Position numbers and translations under genes: made by a program. From Conoideocrella luteorostrata (taxonomy: Eukaryota; Ascomycota; Sordariomycetes; Hypocreales; Clavicipitaceae), in contig JASWJB010000327.1 of NCBI GenBank assembly GCA_032433595.1, positions 1 through 48,755 on the forward strand: a stretch of DNA of 48,755 nt. The letters are read 5' to 3'. Below the pieces are notes generated by a model. That model was not told the DNA's origin, did no database searches, and worked only from the letters and a program-made list of their open reading frames with translations. Position 1 is the stretch's first letter, and every line of letters starts with the position of its first letter. Shown here piece after piece: positions 47,297 through 48,755 of this stretch.

Positions 47297-48673
47297 TCAT
47301 GTCCTCAGCTTAACACCATATTTTTTCCAAAAGGAACACCGCTTGTTCAGCTCATCGCCAAAAGGCTCCATGTTGGTCTTGCCTCGACTCTGGAACACAA
47401 GGCGGTCTTGGGCTGCGGGTGACCAGGGCTTCCATTCAGCAACCTTGACCTTGGAATCGCCACCTTGATTAGGATCGTAATGCCGAATGAAGTTGGTCCA
47501 GTATTTCTGGATGACTGGCGAGGCTTTGTAATTTGTACCATTCCTGAGGTAACTGGCCGGAGGGGCTACCGCGTAGTCCGGACCAAGAATGGCATCGAAT
47601 TCAGAGGTGTGGGGCACACCGAGACCCTCCTTTATCTGCGCAGGATCCTCGACGTTCCATCGGTAGGCGTACGAGTTCTTGATGCCGGAATTAAAGAGGG
47701 CGGTGGTCATGGCCAGCGCGGGACACATGTACCTCACCTCCTGGTAGGTGTTGCTCGCTTGGCGCCAGTAGCACCCGATTTCGGGACACGTCTTGTTGGG
47801 GTTGGGATACATCTTGTTCATCTCTCCGATGAGATCGAGCGTCAAGAACGGATAGTTGTCCAGCATGAAGGTGTTGCTCTCGGCCAGAGTCGACGCGTTT
47901 CGTGGCGCGAACTTGGTCCCGCCGTTGGAGTCGTCGCCAAAAATGGACGGCACCTTGATGTACTGGCCCCTTTCGATCAAATTGTAGGTGTAGTCGGGAA
48001 CGTACTCCCCGTCGATTGTCGGCACGTACATGTAGTTGGGGGGGTTCGCGGCGCCGGGCAGGGGGATATTGAAGTTCTGCTCCTGAATCTCATGGGCCGT
48101 CTTGTTCTGCAGACATGCCAAGCTGCCGCTGCCAACACAGCCCAGCCTCGTAGCGAAATGGCGATACAGGTACTGCGACTCATCCACCGTCAGGGTGGTC
48201 GCGAAGGAAGGCGACTCGGCAGCCACGGCCTGGAAGTATCCCTTGTCCGTGGCGTTATGGGCAGTCAAGTGGATGATGACGCTCTCGGCGCCGGCAGACG
48301 AGCCCCCGAGTGTGACGTGCTTCGGGTCGCCGCCGAATTTCGAGATGTGCTTCTGCACCCACTGCAGGACTTTCTCCTGGTCGCGCAGGCCATTGTTGGG
48401 CTTGATGTCCCCGCCGTCGGTGAGGAAGCCGTACGGCCCGACGCGGTAGTTGAAGTTGACGACGACGATGTTGTGGTCGCTCGCGGCGATGAGGCCCGAG
48501 GCGTTGATGCCGGCGTTGGAGTTGAGGTTGAAGCCGCCGCCTTGGATATAGAGGTAGACGGGGAGGGAGCCTGGCTTGGCGTTGGACGGCGACTGCACGT
48601 CGAGGAAAAGGCAGTCCTCGGCGGTTGTGTTTTCGGTGGGTGCGTGGCCTGTCGCAAGACAGGGCAGGCCGTG
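47297..48673 (-). CDS. Type-B carboxylesterase/lipase family protein, 5' partial
   Basis: Alpha/beta-hydrolase of the carboxylesterase-B/fungal lipase family. The visible exon starts at 48673 after a CAG acceptor and reads HGLPCLATGHAPTENTTAEDCLFLDVQ; the first exon(s), with any signal peptide, lie beyond the window. The oxyanion-hole segment is YIQGGGF. The nucleophile motif is GGSSAGAES (usually GESAG). The His region is GVPHTSEFD. The usual acidic-residue motif (D/N-E-G-T) reads GDDSNGGTKFAP, with Gly in place of the catalytic Glu. Paired Cys (CVGSGSLACLQ, CPEIGCYW) and many N-x-S/T sites suggest a secreted glycoprotein. Product so far is 458 aa. Hydrolytic competence is uncertain because of the Glu position. 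Confidence 0.9.
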   Translation of the reverse strand, partial: HGLPCLATGHAPTENTTAEDCLFLDVQSPSNAKPGSLPVYLYIQGGGFNLNSNAGINASGLIAASDHNIVVVNFNYRVGPYGFLTDGGDIKPNNGLRDQEKVLQWVQKHISKFGGDPKHVTLGGSSAGAESVIIHLTAHNATDKGYFQAVAAESPSFATTLTVDESQYLYRHFATRLGCVGSGSLACLQNKTAHEIQEQNFNIPLPGAANPPNYMYVPTIDGEYVPDYTYNLIERGQYIKVPSIFGDDSNGGTKFAPRNASTLAESNTFMLDNYPFLTLDLIGEMNKMYPNPNKTCPEIGCYWRQASNTYQEVRYMCPALAMTTALFNSGIKNSYAYRWNVEDPAQIKEGLGVPHTSEFDAILGPDYAVAPPASYLRNGTNYKASPVIQKYWTNFIRHYDPNQGGDSKVKVAEWKPWSPAAQDRLVFQSRGKTNMEPFGDELNKRCSFWKKYGVKLRT

Positions 48674-48755
48674 CTGAGTACGAAGTGATGTCAGTTTACT
48701 TGTATTTACGTTTATTCTTCACAGGTTCTTGCGGGGTTTTTTTTTTTTTTTTTTT
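48674..48755. other. Probable carboxylesterase intron and window-end T tract
   Basis: Minus-strand sequence upstream of the acceptor at 48674 has no coding signal and probably belongs to an intron. The window ends in 19 T (48737-48755), which may be a true homopolymer or an assembly edge. Confidence 0.5.

Noticed and set aside
47465..48688. 407-codon plus-strand frame
   Set aside because: Antisense shadow of the GC-rich carboxylesterase exon; Val/Gly/Arg-rich with no family features.
48737..48755. Terminal T run as a poly(A) tail or retrotransposon end
   Set aside because: It coincides with the window edge and no element sequence adjoins it; it may be a homopolymer at an assembly end.

Overview
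This window is nuclear DNA of a filamentous ascomycete (Pezizomycotina). Introns are short (about 46 to 90 nt, up to 117), with GT..AG ends and CTRAC-like branch points, and intergenic spaces are long. The gene set (DIM-2-type DNA methyltransferase, Ppo-type fatty-acid dioxygenase, CAP10/GT90 relic, ABCC transporter with TMD0) fits a Sordariomycete, possibly Hypocreales. The order is my inference; the subphylum is well supported. I found 16 protein genes, one decayed gene and no tRNA or rRNA. Exon structures were worked out by hand from splice signals, reading phase and protein-family continuity.

Layout. 0-6 kb: the proteasome ATPase Rpt3 (+) faces a folliculin/Lst7-like protein (-). 6-11.5 kb: a gene-poor block rich in a 9-bp motif. 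11.5-20.6 kb: a DIM-2-like cytosine methyltransferase (-), the replication-initiation factor Sld2 (-), a TOPORS-like RING protein (+), a DsbA/FrnE-like oxidoreductase (+) and the DASH subunit Spc34 (-). 21.5-23.7 kb: a GT90 (CAP10-like) glycosyltransferase pseudogene. 24.3-32 kb: mitochondrial transcription factor Mtf1 (-), Vps4 (-), prefoldin subunit 6 (+) and an AMSH/Sst2-type deubiquitinase (+). 32-34.6 kb: a second gene-poor, motif-rich block. 34.6-48.7 kb: a Ppo fatty-acid dioxygenase (+), an ABCC transporter with 15 introns (+), an aldehyde dehydrogenase (-), a GNAT acetyltransferase (+) and a type-B carboxylesterase (-) whose 5' end lies outside the window.

The left two thirds is mostly housekeeping: protein turnover, replication, kinetochore, ESCRT and mitochondrial transcription. 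The right third looks accessory, and its lipid-oxygenase, transporter and aldehyde-dehydrogenase content could form an oxylipin-handling neighbourhood, which is a hypothesis only.

The strongest unexplained signal is the 9-mer TACGGAGTA (reverse complement TACTCCGTA). I count 23 exact copies against less than one expected by chance. All but one are intergenic. They are often doubled or arranged as palindromes, and are concentrated in the two gene-poor blocks. Other points of note: the Ppo has Ser where its P450 domain should carry the heme-ligand Cys; the carboxylesterase has Gly at the usual catalytic-Glu position; and sld2 and the GNAT gene each carry a 75-nt, stop-free, in-frame intron that could be missed as coding sequence.
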